Below are positions 1 to 7,052 of a stretch of DNA of 18,200 nt, one piece after another (the first letter of the stretch is position 1; each line of letters starts with the position of its first letter). The position numbers and the translations under genes were made by a program. Source of the DNA: WTJH01 sp049598145. Lineage in GTDB: Bacteria > Bacteroidota > Bacteroidia > Flavobacteriales > Flavobacteriaceae. The stretch covers positions 1-18,200 of the forward strand of contig JBMYNJ010000027.1 of NCBI GenBank assembly GCA_049598145.1, in the 5' to 3' direction. The notes under the pieces were generated by a model. That model saw only the letters and a list, made by a program, of their open reading frames with translations. It made no database searches and was not told the DNA's origin.

Positions 1-1206
1 GTTCTCTGGATCGGGAACTGTATTCAATAATAAAACGCCTCCGGCTTGGGCCATTGCTTCAATCTGTAATACCCCAGGCATTACTGGAGCTCCGGGGAAA
101 TGTCCGACAAAGTAGGGCTCGTTCATGGTAACGTTCTTGAGCCCAACTACATGCTGATCCGAAAGCTCATAAATTTTATCCACCAAAAGAAATGGCGGGC
201 GATGGGGAAGGATTTCTTGAATTTGTACCACATCCATTAACGGGGGCTTAGACAAATCGATTTTAGGCTCCTTTTTACGGCGTTCATTTTTGATGTGCTG
301 AGCAATTTTTTTGGCAAAAGTTGTGTTGACTTTATGCCCCGGTTTGGTGGCGATGACCTTCCCCCGAATAGGAGTACCAATCAGGGCCAAGTCTCCGACG
401 ACATCCAACAGTTTATGACGTGCTGCTTCATTGGGATAATGTAATGTAAGATTGTCTAATATCCCATTGGGCTTTACTGTAATTTTATCTTTGTTAAAAG
501 CCTGTTTAAGACGATTCATGGTTTCTTCCGAAAGGGGTTTGTCTACATAAACAATGGCATTGTTTAAATCACCTCCTTTGATTAAACCGTGTTCCAAAAG
601 CATTTCCAACTCATGTAAAAAACTAAAAGTGCGTGAATTGGCTATTTCAGTTTTAAAATCTTTAACCGAATCCAAGGTGGCATTTTGGGTACCCAAAATT
701 TTGGTGCCAAAATCGACCATAGCTGTTACCTGATACTTTTCAGATGGGATCAACATCATTTCGCTCCCCGAAGCTTCATCTCGATAAGTGATCACGTCTT
801 GAACGACAAATTCTTCTCTTAATGATTCTTGTTCTACGATAGAAGCTTCCTCAAGTGCCTGAACAAAAAACTTGGATGAACCGTCCATTATAGGTGGTTC
901 GGGAGCATTAATTTCTATAATACAATTATCGACTTCCATCCCCACTAAAGCCGCCAGAACATGTTCAGAGGTTTGAATCTTTACCCCATCTTTTTCCAAG
1001 TTTGTTCCGCGATCCGTATTGGTAACCAGAGCTGCATCGGCAGGTATATCGACAGGGGGGGTTAAATCGGCTCTACGAAAAATAAATCCGGTATCCTCAG
1101 GTGCTGGAATAAACGTAAGAGTCACTTGTGCACCTGTATGTAGACCCACCCCTTCTAAGGAAATTGGTTTAGCAATGGTTTTTTGAGAGACTAACTTTTG
1201 AATCAT
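1..1206 (-). CDS. lpxC/fabZ: Bifunctional UDP-3-O-acyl-N-acetylglucosamine deacetylase / 3-hydroxyacyl-ACP dehydratase (LpxC-FabZ fusion), 3' end cut by window
   Basis: Reading the minus strand from the ATG at 1206 gives 402 codons open to the window edge. Residues 1 to about 305 are LpxC, the zinc deacetylase that commits UDP-acyl-GlcNAc to lipid A. The expected metal ligands are visible as H82 (in TSEHVLAAL), H264 and D268 (in ARHKLLDVVGD). From about residue 322 the chain becomes FabZ, the fatty-acid dehydratase, with the hot-dog active-site His369 (VGHFPGAPVMPGV) and Glu383 (QIEAMAQAGG). The last part of FabZ lies outside the window. This fusion is a known Bacteroidota arrangement. The start overlaps the lpxD stop by 4 nt (ATGA), so the two are probably translationally coupled in one operon. 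Both activities are cytoplasmic. The motifs are diagnostic and identification is secure. Confidence 0.96.
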   Translation of the reverse strand, partial: MIQKLVSQKTIAKPISLEGVGLHTGAQVTLTFIPAPEDTGFIFRRADLTPPVDIPADAALVTNTDRGTNLEKDGVKIQTSEHVLAALVGMEVDNCIIEINAPEPPIMDGSSKFFVQALEEASIVEQESLREEFVVQDVITYRDEASGSEMMLIPSEKYQVTAMVDFGTKILGTQNATLDSVKDFKTEIANSRTFSFLHELEMLLEHGLIKGGDLNNAIVYVDKPLSEETMNRLKQAFNKDKITVKPNGILDNLTLHYPNEAARHKLLDVVGDLALIGTPIRGKVIATKPGHKVNTTFAKKIAQHIKNERRKKEPKIDLSKPPLMDVVQIQEILPHRPPFLLVDKIYELSDQHVVGLKNVTMNEPYFVGHFPGAPVMPGVLQIEAMAQAGGVLLLNTVPDPEN

Positions 1207-2225
1207 GGGGTACTTTTCTTTTCTAATGATTCCAGTTTTTTAACGATTTCTGGAAATTTTTTGAAATAGATATATGATCTGCTGTAATCTTTATAAGAAA
1301 ATGCGGGGGTTCCTTGAATAGCGGTTTTGGAAGGAACATTACTGGAAACTCCGGATTGGCCTTGGATTTGAACATAATCCCCGATTACTATATGTCCAAC
1401 GATTCCCACTTGCCCCCCAATCACACAATATTTACCAACTTTGGCTGAACCGGCCACACCCGATTGGGCAGCAATCACAGTATGATCTCCAATTTCAGCA
1501 TTATGAGCGATTTGAATTTGATTATCCAATTTAACGCCAGTACCAATTTTAGTGGTTCCCAAGGTGGCACGGTCTATTGTGCAGTTGGCTCCAATTTCAA
1601 CATCATTTCCAATCCATACATTTCCGGTCTGCGGAATTTTTTGATAGGAGTCATCTTTCCGCGGAGCAAAACCAAAACCATCGGAGCCTATAACGGTGCC
1701 GCTATGAATAATGCAATTGTCCCCAATTTGACTCCCCTGAAGGATCTGGACTCCAGGATAGATCACGCAATTTTCACCAATACTCACGTCTGTTCCAATA
1801 TACACCTGAGGAGATATCCGTCCATTGGCTCCAATACGTACTCCGGCTTCGATAATGGTTTGGGCTCCAATCGAAATATTTTCTCCCAGTACTGCATGAG
1901 CATCCACTAGTGCCCTATCAGAGATTTGTGGAGGCTGCAGTTGAGATTCCTGATAAAAGTTTAAAAGTTGTGTAAATGCAGAATAAGCATCCTCTACTAG
2001 AATTAGAACCGTGTCTAAATTTGAATCGGGTTCAAAAGATTTATTAACTATCGTAATTGAGGCTTTTGTGGTGTAAATATGAGGTGTGTACTTTGGGTTT
2101 GCCAAAAAAGTAATGGAACCCTTGTCGGCTTCTTCAATTTTGGATAATGTGGAAACCTCTGTTTGGGGATCACCAACAATGGTTCCTCCCAATTGGTTTG
2201 CGATTTCTTTAGCAGTAAAAATCAT
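1203..2225 (-). CDS. lpxD: UDP-3-O-(3-hydroxyacyl)glucosamine N-acyltransferase LpxD
   Basis: The 340-residue protein has the length and architecture of LpxD, which adds the second hydroxyacyl chain to UDP-3-O-acyl-glucosamine in lipid A synthesis, directly after LpxC. Residues 1 to about 100 form the uridine-binding N-terminal domain. Residues from about 105 to 300 are imperfect hexapeptide repeats (runs of I/V-G-x-x), which fold as a left-handed beta helix. The catalytic histidine is H241 in QIQIAHNAEIGDH. The C-terminal stretch (about 310-340) is a charged helix, typical of the trimer. It lies 24 nt downstream of the HD-domain gene and overlaps lpxC/fabZ by 4 nt, so the three genes probably share a transcript. 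I see nothing unusual in the sequence. Confidence 0.96.
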   Translation of the reverse strand: MIFTAKEIANQLGGTIVGDPQTEVSTLSKIEEADKGSITFLANPKYTPHIYTTKASITIVNKSFEPDSNLDTVLILVEDAYSAFTQLLNFYQESQLQPPQISDRALVDAHAVLGENISIGAQTIIEAGVRIGANGRISPQVYIGTDVSIGENCVIYPGVQILQGSQIGDNCIIHSGTVIGSDGFGFAPRKDDSYQKIPQTGNVWIGNDVEIGANCTIDRATLGTTKIGTGVKLDNQIQIAHNAEIGDHTVIAAQSGVAGSAKVGKYCVIGGQVGIVGHIVIGDYVQIQGQSGVSSNVPSKTAIQGTPAFSYKDYSRSYIYFKKFPEIVKKLESLEKKSTP

Positions 2226-2249
2226 TGGTGCAAAATTAGTAAAATTAGC

Positions 2250-3473
2250 TTAACGACTCTCTTTGGGATAGGCCAGATAATATAATTTCTGTGTAGGATT
2301 GGGTAATTGATTCATTAAAGAGCTTGGATGTTCATCAAATCGAATCACCGATTGATCGCTTTTAAGTAAGTGAATGGCATTTTTTACCCCGTAAATTTCA
2401 TTAGAAACCTCTCCGTAAAACATCAAATAATGCACCGGAATATCAGGATATTCAGAACTGAGTTGTTGCCTTTTAGCCAATAGTATATCTTTAGAATAGG
2501 ATGTGTTTTGCATATTAATTCTAAAGAGTTTGCGATGAATTAAACCCGTTGCCAAAAGTTGCAAAGCAGGATCGCTGTGGGATTTCCATCGTTTGAGGCT
2601 ATACAAAACGTCGGTATCGTCTAATTCCAAATATTTTTCAAGTGCAAAAGGGTTCTCAAATTCTTGGAGTTTTGGCGATTTCAGAAATTCCAGAAGCCCC
2701 TCTGAGCCTTCAACCGTATCCCCCAAAGTCAATAATTCTTGAGCGCGCTGAAGCGACTGAGTCATCATTAATTCTGCCACCAGACTGGTTTTGTGCAAAT
2801 AGACCTGCCAATACATCAGGCGGCGTGCCATTAAAAATTTTTCTAAAGAAAGTACTCCTTTTTCACCAAAGACCAGCTGATTTTCGCGTACATTAATAAC
2901 GGCGAGAATACGATCGATATTGATATTTCCCTCTTGCATCCCGGAATAAAAACTATCCCGTCGCAAGTAATCCATTCGGTCCATATCAATGGGGCCCGAC
3001 ACCAATTGATACAAAAATTTTTTTGGATGCTTGTTGGTGAAAATTTGAATCGCCAGATTTAAACGCCCATTAAACTCCTCATTTAACCGACGCATAATTT
3101 TTAGAGATATTTTTTCGTGATTTAAGTGTTCCACTATAGTTTTTTCCAACGCATGTGAAAAGGGACCGTGTCCGATATCGTGCAAAAGGATCGCTACCTG
3201 GGCTGCTTCCATCTCATCTGGACTAATTTCAATTCCTTTTTCTTGAAGACTCGTCAAAGCTTTTTGCATAAGATGCAGGGCGCCCAAAGCGTGTTCAAAA
3301 CGGCTGTGGCGAGCTCCAGGAAAAACTAAAGCAGAGCAACCCATCTGACGTATTCGTCGAAGTCGCTGAAAATAAGGATGCTGGATAAGATCAAAAATTA
3401 AGGAAGATTGAACCGTAATAAATCCGTAAACAGGATCGTTTATAAGTGTATATTTGAAGGGTTTGTTGTTCAA
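2250..3473 (-). CDS. HD-domain phosphohydrolase (SAMHD1/dGTPase-like family)
   Basis: A 407-residue protein with a metal-binding HD fold. The first His is H61 (SRFEHALGALHLM), the HD pair is H98-D99 in LLHDIGHGPFSH, and a later Asp lies in DMDRMDYLRRD (about 163-168). This spacing resembles SAMHD1 and bacterial dGTPase-like proteins, which hydrolyse nucleotides, but the physiological substrate cannot be read from sequence. Homologues of about 400 residues sit beside lpxD in flavobacteria (remembered, not checked). The start is a TTG at 3473. It is essentially forced, because an in-frame TAA lies only three codons upstream with no ATG or GTG between. An AAGGAG tract lies unusually close, 2 nt before the TTG. 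It heads the lipid A operon and diverges from porX across 29 nt. Confidence 0.88.
   Translation of the reverse strand: MNNKPFKYTLINDPVYGFITVQSSLIFDLIQHPYFQRLRRIRQMGCSALVFPGARHSRFEHALGALHLMQKALTSLQEKGIEISPDEMEAAQVAILLHDIGHGPFSHALEKTIVEHLNHEKISLKIMRRLNEEFNGRLNLAIQIFTNKHPKKFLYQLVSGPIDMDRMDYLRRDSFYSGMQEGNINIDRILAVINVRENQLVFGEKGVLSLEKFLMARRLMYWQVYLHKTSLVAELMMTQSLQRAQELLTLGDTVEGSEGLLEFLKSPKLQEFENPFALEKYLELDDTDVLYSLKRWKSHSDPALQLLATGLIHRKLFRINMQNTSYSKDILLAKRQQLSSEYPDIPVHYLMFYGEVSNEIYGVKNAIHLLKSDQSVIRFDEHPSSLMNQLPNPTQKLYYLAYPKESR
3449..3456 (+). promoter_or_regulatory. Candidate -7 box for the porX operon
   Basis: The sequence TATATTTG is an exact match to the Bacteroidota -7 consensus TAnnTTTG. It lies about 47 nt upstream of the porX ATG and inside the 5' coding region of the divergent HD gene. 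I find no TTG at the expected distance upstream, so this rests on the -7 box alone. Confidence 0.35.
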
Positions 3474-3489
3474 TACTCCTTAGTTTTTT

Positions 3490-3518
3490 CAAAGATACGA
3501 AAATGGAATCCTACCAAA
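3490..3518 (-). promoter_or_regulatory. Candidate Bacteroidota-type promoter for the HD-lpxD-lpxC/fabZ operon
   Basis: On the minus strand a TTTG (3518-3515) is followed, 17 nt later, by TATCTTTG (3497-3490). This matches the known Bacteroidota sigma-ABfr consensus, TTG then 17-23 nt then TAnnTTTG. Transcription would begin near 3483 and leave a leader of only about 10 nt before the TTG start. The -33 element lies inside the first codons of porX. Confidence 0.55.
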
Positions 3519-5056
3519 TTTTATGGGTCGATGATGAAGTAGATCACTTGCAATCGCATATCCTTTTTCTTAAGGCTAAGGGATATTTTATTACCCCTTG
3601 CTCCAACGGGAGGGACGCCTTAGGGCTTTTAGAAGAGAGTCCATTTGATGCGGTATTACTCGATGAAAATATGCCCGGCTTAAACGGTTTGGAGACCCTT
3701 GAAGAAATCAAGAAGAAAAACCGTGAACTACCGGTTATCATGATCACCAAAAACGAGGAGGAACACATCATGGAAGAGGCTATTGGTTCAAAAATATCGG
3801 ACTATTTAATCAAACCGGTCAATCCCAATCAGATTCTTCTCAGCCTAAAGAAAAATATTGCCCCGCATCACATCATTGCCGAAAAAACTCAGCGGCGCTA
3901 TCAGCAAGAATTTGGCGTATTGAGTCAGGAATTAAATCAATTAAATTTGGCTGAGGATTGGCAAACGTATTTCCAAAAACTTCTGTTTTGGGAACTCGAA
4001 CTCGAACAAACAGACGATCCCGCTCTACACGAAATTCTCCAACATCAGAAAAAGGAAGCCAATCAACTCTTCGCCAAATTCATAGGGCGACACTATTCCG
4101 ATTGGATCAGAACACCAGAAGGGCCTCTGCTCTCCCACCAGCTCTTTCAAAAAGCGGTGCTGCCTTGCTTAAAAGACCACCAACCCACCCTGTTGGTGGT
4201 GATCGACAACCTCAGATATGATCAATGGAAGCGCTTAGAACCTTATATTCAACAGCATTATACTAAAAAACAGGAACAATCCTATTTCAGTTTGCTACCT
4301 ACAGCCACTCAATATGCTAGAAATGCACTCTTTGCAGGATTGCTCCCATCCGAAATTCACAAACAATATCCGCAATACTGGAAACACGATTTCGATGAAG
4401 GGGGAAAAAATTTACACGAAGAAGCACTGTTAAACGAGCAATGGAAGCGGTTAAAAATTGCGGGAGATCTATCCTACCACAAAATTATTCAACCCAAGCA
4501 AAGTCAACAACTATTAAAAACTTTGGGCAATCATAAGCATGAAAAACTCACGGTCATTGTTTACAATTTTGTAGACATGCTGTCCCATGCCAAAACCGAG
4601 ATGGAGCTCATAAAAGAATTGGCGCCCGATGAAAAAGCCTACCGTTCACTCACGCGCACCTGGTTTGAGAATTCGCCTCTACTTGAAATTATACAAAAAG
4701 CCAAAACTCTTGGATATCAACTCCTACTGACCACCGATCATGGAACCGTAAATGTAGAAAACCCCAGCGATGTAATTGGGGATAAAAACACCAGTTTAAA
4801 CCTTCGTTATAAAGCTGGTAAAAGTCTTACCTATCAAGAAAAACACGTAATCGCTTGTGAAGATCCTTCAAGCTTTGGACTCCCGGCTCCATATCTTAAC
4901 AGCCGTTATATTTTTGCCAAAGAACGCCACTATTTTATCTACCCTAACAATCATGCGCACTACGCCCAATTTTTTCACAACAGCTTCCAGCACGGCGGGG
5001 TATCCTTAGAAGAAATGATTATTCCGTTTGTACAATTCGACCTTTCGAAAAATTAA
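3503..5056 (+). CDS. porX: PorX: response regulator with C-terminal PglZ/alkaline-phosphatase-like domain
   Basis: PorX is the response regulator of the PorX-PorY system that controls type IX secretion in Bacteroidota. The 517-residue protein starts with a receiver domain (about 4-120): acidic pocket D10/D11, phosphoacceptor D54 in VLLDENMPG, T82 and K104 (YLIKPVNP). After a helical linker (about 125-215) comes a PglZ domain of the alkaline-phosphatase superfamily. Its candidate metal or catalytic residues are D235 (VVIDNLRYD), T269 (TATQYAR), D358 and H362 (NFVDMLSH), D412-H413 (TTDHGT) and H497 (FQHGG), so both the receiver and the enzyme halves look intact. The family is described as phosphodiesterase-like. 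tsaE follows after 3 nt. A gene for this regulator implies a type IX secretion system elsewhere in the genome, which is inference. Confidence 0.95.
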   Translation: MESYQILWVDDEVDHLQSHILFLKAKGYFITPCSNGRDALGLLEESPFDAVLLDENMPGLNGLETLEEIKKKNRELPVIMITKNEEEHIMEEAIGSKISDYLIKPVNPNQILLSLKKNIAPHHIIAEKTQRRYQQEFGVLSQELNQLNLAEDWQTYFQKLLFWELELEQTDDPALHEILQHQKKEANQLFAKFIGRHYSDWIRTPEGPLLSHQLFQKAVLPCLKDHQPTLLVVIDNLRYDQWKRLEPYIQQHYTKKQEQSYFSLLPTATQYARNALFAGLLPSEIHKQYPQYWKHDFDEGGKNLHEEALLNEQWKRLKIAGDLSYHKIIQPKQSQQLLKTLGNHKHEKLTVIVYNFVDMLSHAKTEMELIKELAPDEKAYRSLTRTWFENSPLLEIIQKAKTLGYQLLLTTDHGTVNVENPSDVIGDKNTSLNLRYKAGKSLTYQEKHVIACEDPSSFGLPAPYLNSRYIFAKERHYFIYPNNHAHYAQFFHNSFQHGGVSLEEMIIPFVQFDLSKN

Positions 5057-5059
5057 TCG

Positions 5060-5473
5060 ATGGAGATTCGCTTTACACTTGATGAAATCGATGCCGTTGC
5101 CGCAAAAATAGCGCCTGAGCTTAAACATCGGATTGTTCGAATGGAGGGAGCAATGGGGGCCGGTAAAACCACTCTGATCCAAGCCTTAGGACGACAACTC
5201 AATCTTATTGATTCCGTAACAAGTCCTACTTTTTCTGTAGTAAACACCTATTTAAATAAAGATCAAGAAATCTTTTATCACTTTGATTTTTACCGTATCG
5301 AAAGCGAGAATGAAACCTTAGATTTTGGGGTGGAAGAATATTTTGATAGTGGTTGCTGGTGTTTTTTGGAGTGGAGCGAACGTATTGCCAAGCTATTGCC
5401 CGATCAATACTCCACAGTTACGATTGAAGTCTTGAATGAAAAGACACGTTATTTACAGCTATCAAATTCTTAA
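5060..5473 (+). CDS. tsaE: tRNA t6A biosynthesis ATPase TsaE
   Basis: TsaE works with TsaB and TsaD in the cytoplasm to install threonylcarbamoyl on A37 of ANN-decoding tRNAs. The protein is 137 residues, usual for the family. It has a Walker A motif at 30-38 (GAMGAGKTT), the family segment SPTFSVVNTY (55-64), a Walker B-like HFDFYRI (74-80) and the conserved EWSERI (104-109). The ATG lies 3 nt after the porX stop, so it is almost certainly cotranscribed with porX. In flavobacteria I recall tsaE commonly following porX. Nothing in the sequence suggests a functional link between the two. Confidence 0.95.
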   Translation: MEIRFTLDEIDAVAAKIAPELKHRIVRMEGAMGAGKTTLIQALGRQLNLIDSVTSPTFSVVNTYLNKDQEIFYHFDFYRIESENETLDFGVEEYFDSGCWCFLEWSERIAKLLPDQYSTVTIEVLNEKTRYLQLSNS

Positions 5474-5482
5474 AATAATCAC

Positions 5483-5851
5483 ATGAAACTTCTGCATAGA
5501 ATCGGGTACTACCTCTTTGGACTTTCTATAGGCTTGGTATTTGTCGCATTTTTTCTTTCAGGAAAAAAAACCAGCTGTAACTATGGCCCGCAAGCGCGAG
5601 TATTAGCTGATTTTGAAAAAAAACAATTTGTGATTAATCCTCAGATTAAAATTCAAAATACCCTTATAGATTCCCTGCAATTTTCAATCATGCTTGAGCG
5701 TGCAACTGTTGATTTTTCAAAAAGTGAAACCCGATTAGACAGCTGTAAACGCTATCATATCGACAGTTATTTTCGGCAACAGGCCTATGAAATCACTGTG
5801 GAAAATTGCACAAAAGAAATTAAAATAGTTACGCTTCGACCGAAGCCTTAA
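5483..5851 (+). CDS. Small membrane-anchored protein of unknown function (flavobacterial, possibly DUF4258-type)
   Basis: This 122-residue protein has one hydrophobic segment near the N-terminus (about residues 8-26, YYLFGLSIGLVFVAFFLSG) preceded by basic residues. It is followed by a polar domain with four cysteines, including K-T-S-C near residue 32 and D-S-C near 87. That fits an anchored protein with most of its mass outside the cytoplasm, though topology is inferred. It resembles short flavobacterial proteins that I recall being annotated DUF4258, and the assignment is tentative. It lies 9 nt after tsaE and is probably the last gene of the porX transcript. Its final 23 nt overlap the convergent proline dehydrogenase gene. 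I cannot assign a function. Confidence 0.75.
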   Translation: MKLLHRIGYYLFGLSIGLVFVAFFLSGKKTSCNYGPQARVLADFEKKQFVINPQIKIQNTLIDSLQFSIMLERATVDFSKSETRLDSCKRYHIDSYFRQQAYEITVENCTKEIKIVTLRPKP

Positions 5852-7007
5852 GCTTTCTTCGGCTGATTTCTTTTTCAATTAAGGCCAACTCTTTGGTGGT
5901 TTGTCCTCCGACGGAAGTATTTTCATCGGCACGTCGTAACAGATACGGAATAACTTCTTTTACAGGGCCGTAGGGCACATATTTAGCAACAGAAAAGCCT
6001 TCATTTGCCAGATTAAATGAAATATGATCGCTCATCCCATACAATTGGCCAAACCACAGATGAGGATGTTTAGAATCGATTTTCATTGCTTTCATTTGCC
6101 TGATCAGTTTGTAGGCACTGGCTTCATTATGACTGCCATAAAACAGAGCTACACGGTCTAAATTTTCAAGAATTAATTCAACGCCAGCATCAAAATTTTG
6201 ATCGGTCGCAGCCTTATTTGCACACACAGGGGTGGGATATTTTAAGCGCTTGGCACGAGCGTTTTCTTTTTCGATATAGGCTCCCCGCACAAGCTTAATT
6301 CCAATGTAATATCCTTCTTGAGCAGCGCTTTTGATTAACTCTTCTAAATAAGCATAGCGATCGTGCCGGTACATTTGAACCGTATGATAGATCCAAACCT
6401 TTTCTTGGTTATAGCGTGCCATCATCTGTTCAGTTAATCGATCCATCGCAGGTTGTAACCAGCTTTCTTCAGCATCGATAAACAGCCGTATTTGTAGCCG
6501 AACCGCATGAGCACAGGTTTGGTCATATCGTTCTTCAACACGTCTCCAGGCAGAAAGTTCTGTTTCGGTCAGCTTCTCCCCTTGCGAGACCTTTTCAAAT
6601 AGTTCAGAACTTCCATAAGCTGTAGGCTTAAAAACAGCGAAAGGAACTGCAGCGTGTTTTGCAGCAAAGCTGATTGTTTCAAGGGTTTTGCTTAAGGTGA
6701 AATCATAGAAAGCTTCATCGTTAGACCCCTCAATAGAATAATGTAAAATAGAAGCTACCCCCTGTTGATTAAGCGATTGCACGACCTTTTCAGACTCTTC
6801 AACTGTTTCGCCTCCACAAAATTGATCGAATATCGTCCAGCGAAAAAGACTGGAAACCGGCAAGCCTAATTTTAAGAAGAATTCGGTTGCCCACTTACCA
6901 AAACGAACTAAAGATTTCTGGGCTACCAAGCGAAAAAGCAATTGTGCCCTTCTTAATTCTAAATTTGTTTTGGATTGAAATGCTATCCTAGTATTATCAA
7001 ACAACAC
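5829..7007 (-). CDS. Proline dehydrogenase (monofunctional, FAD-dependent)
   Basis: Proline dehydrogenase oxidises proline to pyrroline-5-carboxylate and passes electrons through FAD to the membrane quinone pool. The protein carries family landmarks in order: FDQFCGGET near the N-terminus, LFIDAEESW, QMYRHDRYAYL, IKLVRGAYIEKE, GSHNE, WFGQLYGMSDH and the terminal RRADENTSVGGQ, whose Arg-Arg/Glu-Asn residues bind substrate and FAD. It has no aldehyde dehydrogenase half, so it is not a full PutA. I chose the GTG at 7007 (392 residues, beginning MLFDNTRIAF), because flavobacterial homologues start at this point. The reading frame stays open up to 7118, but that extension would overlap aroB and matches nothing known. 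The 3' end overlaps the convergent small-protein gene by 23 nt. Confidence 0.93.
   Translation of the reverse strand: MLFDNTRIAFQSKTNLELRRAQLLFRLVAQKSLVRFGKWATEFFLKLGLPVSSLFRWTIFDQFCGGETVEESEKVVQSLNQQGVASILHYSIEGSNDEAFYDFTLSKTLETISFAAKHAAVPFAVFKPTAYGSSELFEKVSQGEKLTETELSAWRRVEERYDQTCAHAVRLQIRLFIDAEESWLQPAMDRLTEQMMARYNQEKVWIYHTVQMYRHDRYAYLEELIKSAAQEGYYIGIKLVRGAYIEKENARAKRLKYPTPVCANKAATDQNFDAGVELILENLDRVALFYGSHNEASAYKLIRQMKAMKIDSKHPHLWFGQLYGMSDHISFNLANEGFSVAKYVPYGPVKEVIPYLLRRADENTSVGGQTTKELALIEKEISRRKLKASVEA
5840..5875 (+). terminator. Possible intrinsic terminator for the porX-tsaE operon, straddling the last stop codon
   Basis: CCGAAG (5840-5845) can pair with CTTCGG (5857-5862) across an 11-nt loop that contains the TAA of the upstream small gene. 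The T-rich tract TTTCTTTTT begins 5 nt later. An alternative hairpin, GCTTCG/CGAAGC (5833-5838 with 5841-5846), uses the same left arm and could serve transcripts from the other strand. The stems are short, so this is a weak call. Confidence 0.35.
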
Positions 7008-7021
7008 CGTAAATTTTATAT

Positions 7022-7029
7022 CAAATATA
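7022..7029 (-). promoter_or_regulatory. Candidate -7 box for proline dehydrogenase
   Basis: On the minus strand TATATTTG matches TAnnTTTG exactly and lies 14 nt upstream of the chosen GTG start, which would give a leader of under 10 nt. No TTG appears at the proper -33 distance. For aroB, transcribed the other way from the same 45-nt gap, I find no exact box. Confidence 0.35.
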
Positions 7030-7052
7030 AAGCAAAGAACTATTTTTACCGA

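Noticed and set aside
1464..1910. Long plus-strand open frame opposite lpxD
   Set aside because: It is antisense to the hexapeptide-repeat region of lpxD, whose periodic codons keep the opposite frame open. The product has no recognisable domain or start signal.
4176..4200. Perfect 9-bp inverted repeat ACCACCAAC / GTTGGTGGT with a 7-nt loop inside porX
   Set aside because: A perfect 9-bp repeat with a short loop is expected about once by chance in a window this size. It lies in conserved coding sequence just before the PglZ domain and has no T tract after it.
3958..4221. 87-codon plus-strand open frame within porX in another frame
   Set aside because: It overlaps porX completely, is rich in Arg and Pro as out-of-frame translations often are, and shows no domain.
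6975..7052. Upstream start of aroB adding 26 residues
   Set aside because: The extra residues do not match known AroB N-termini and would overlap the divergent proline dehydrogenase gene. The ATG at 7053 gives the standard length.
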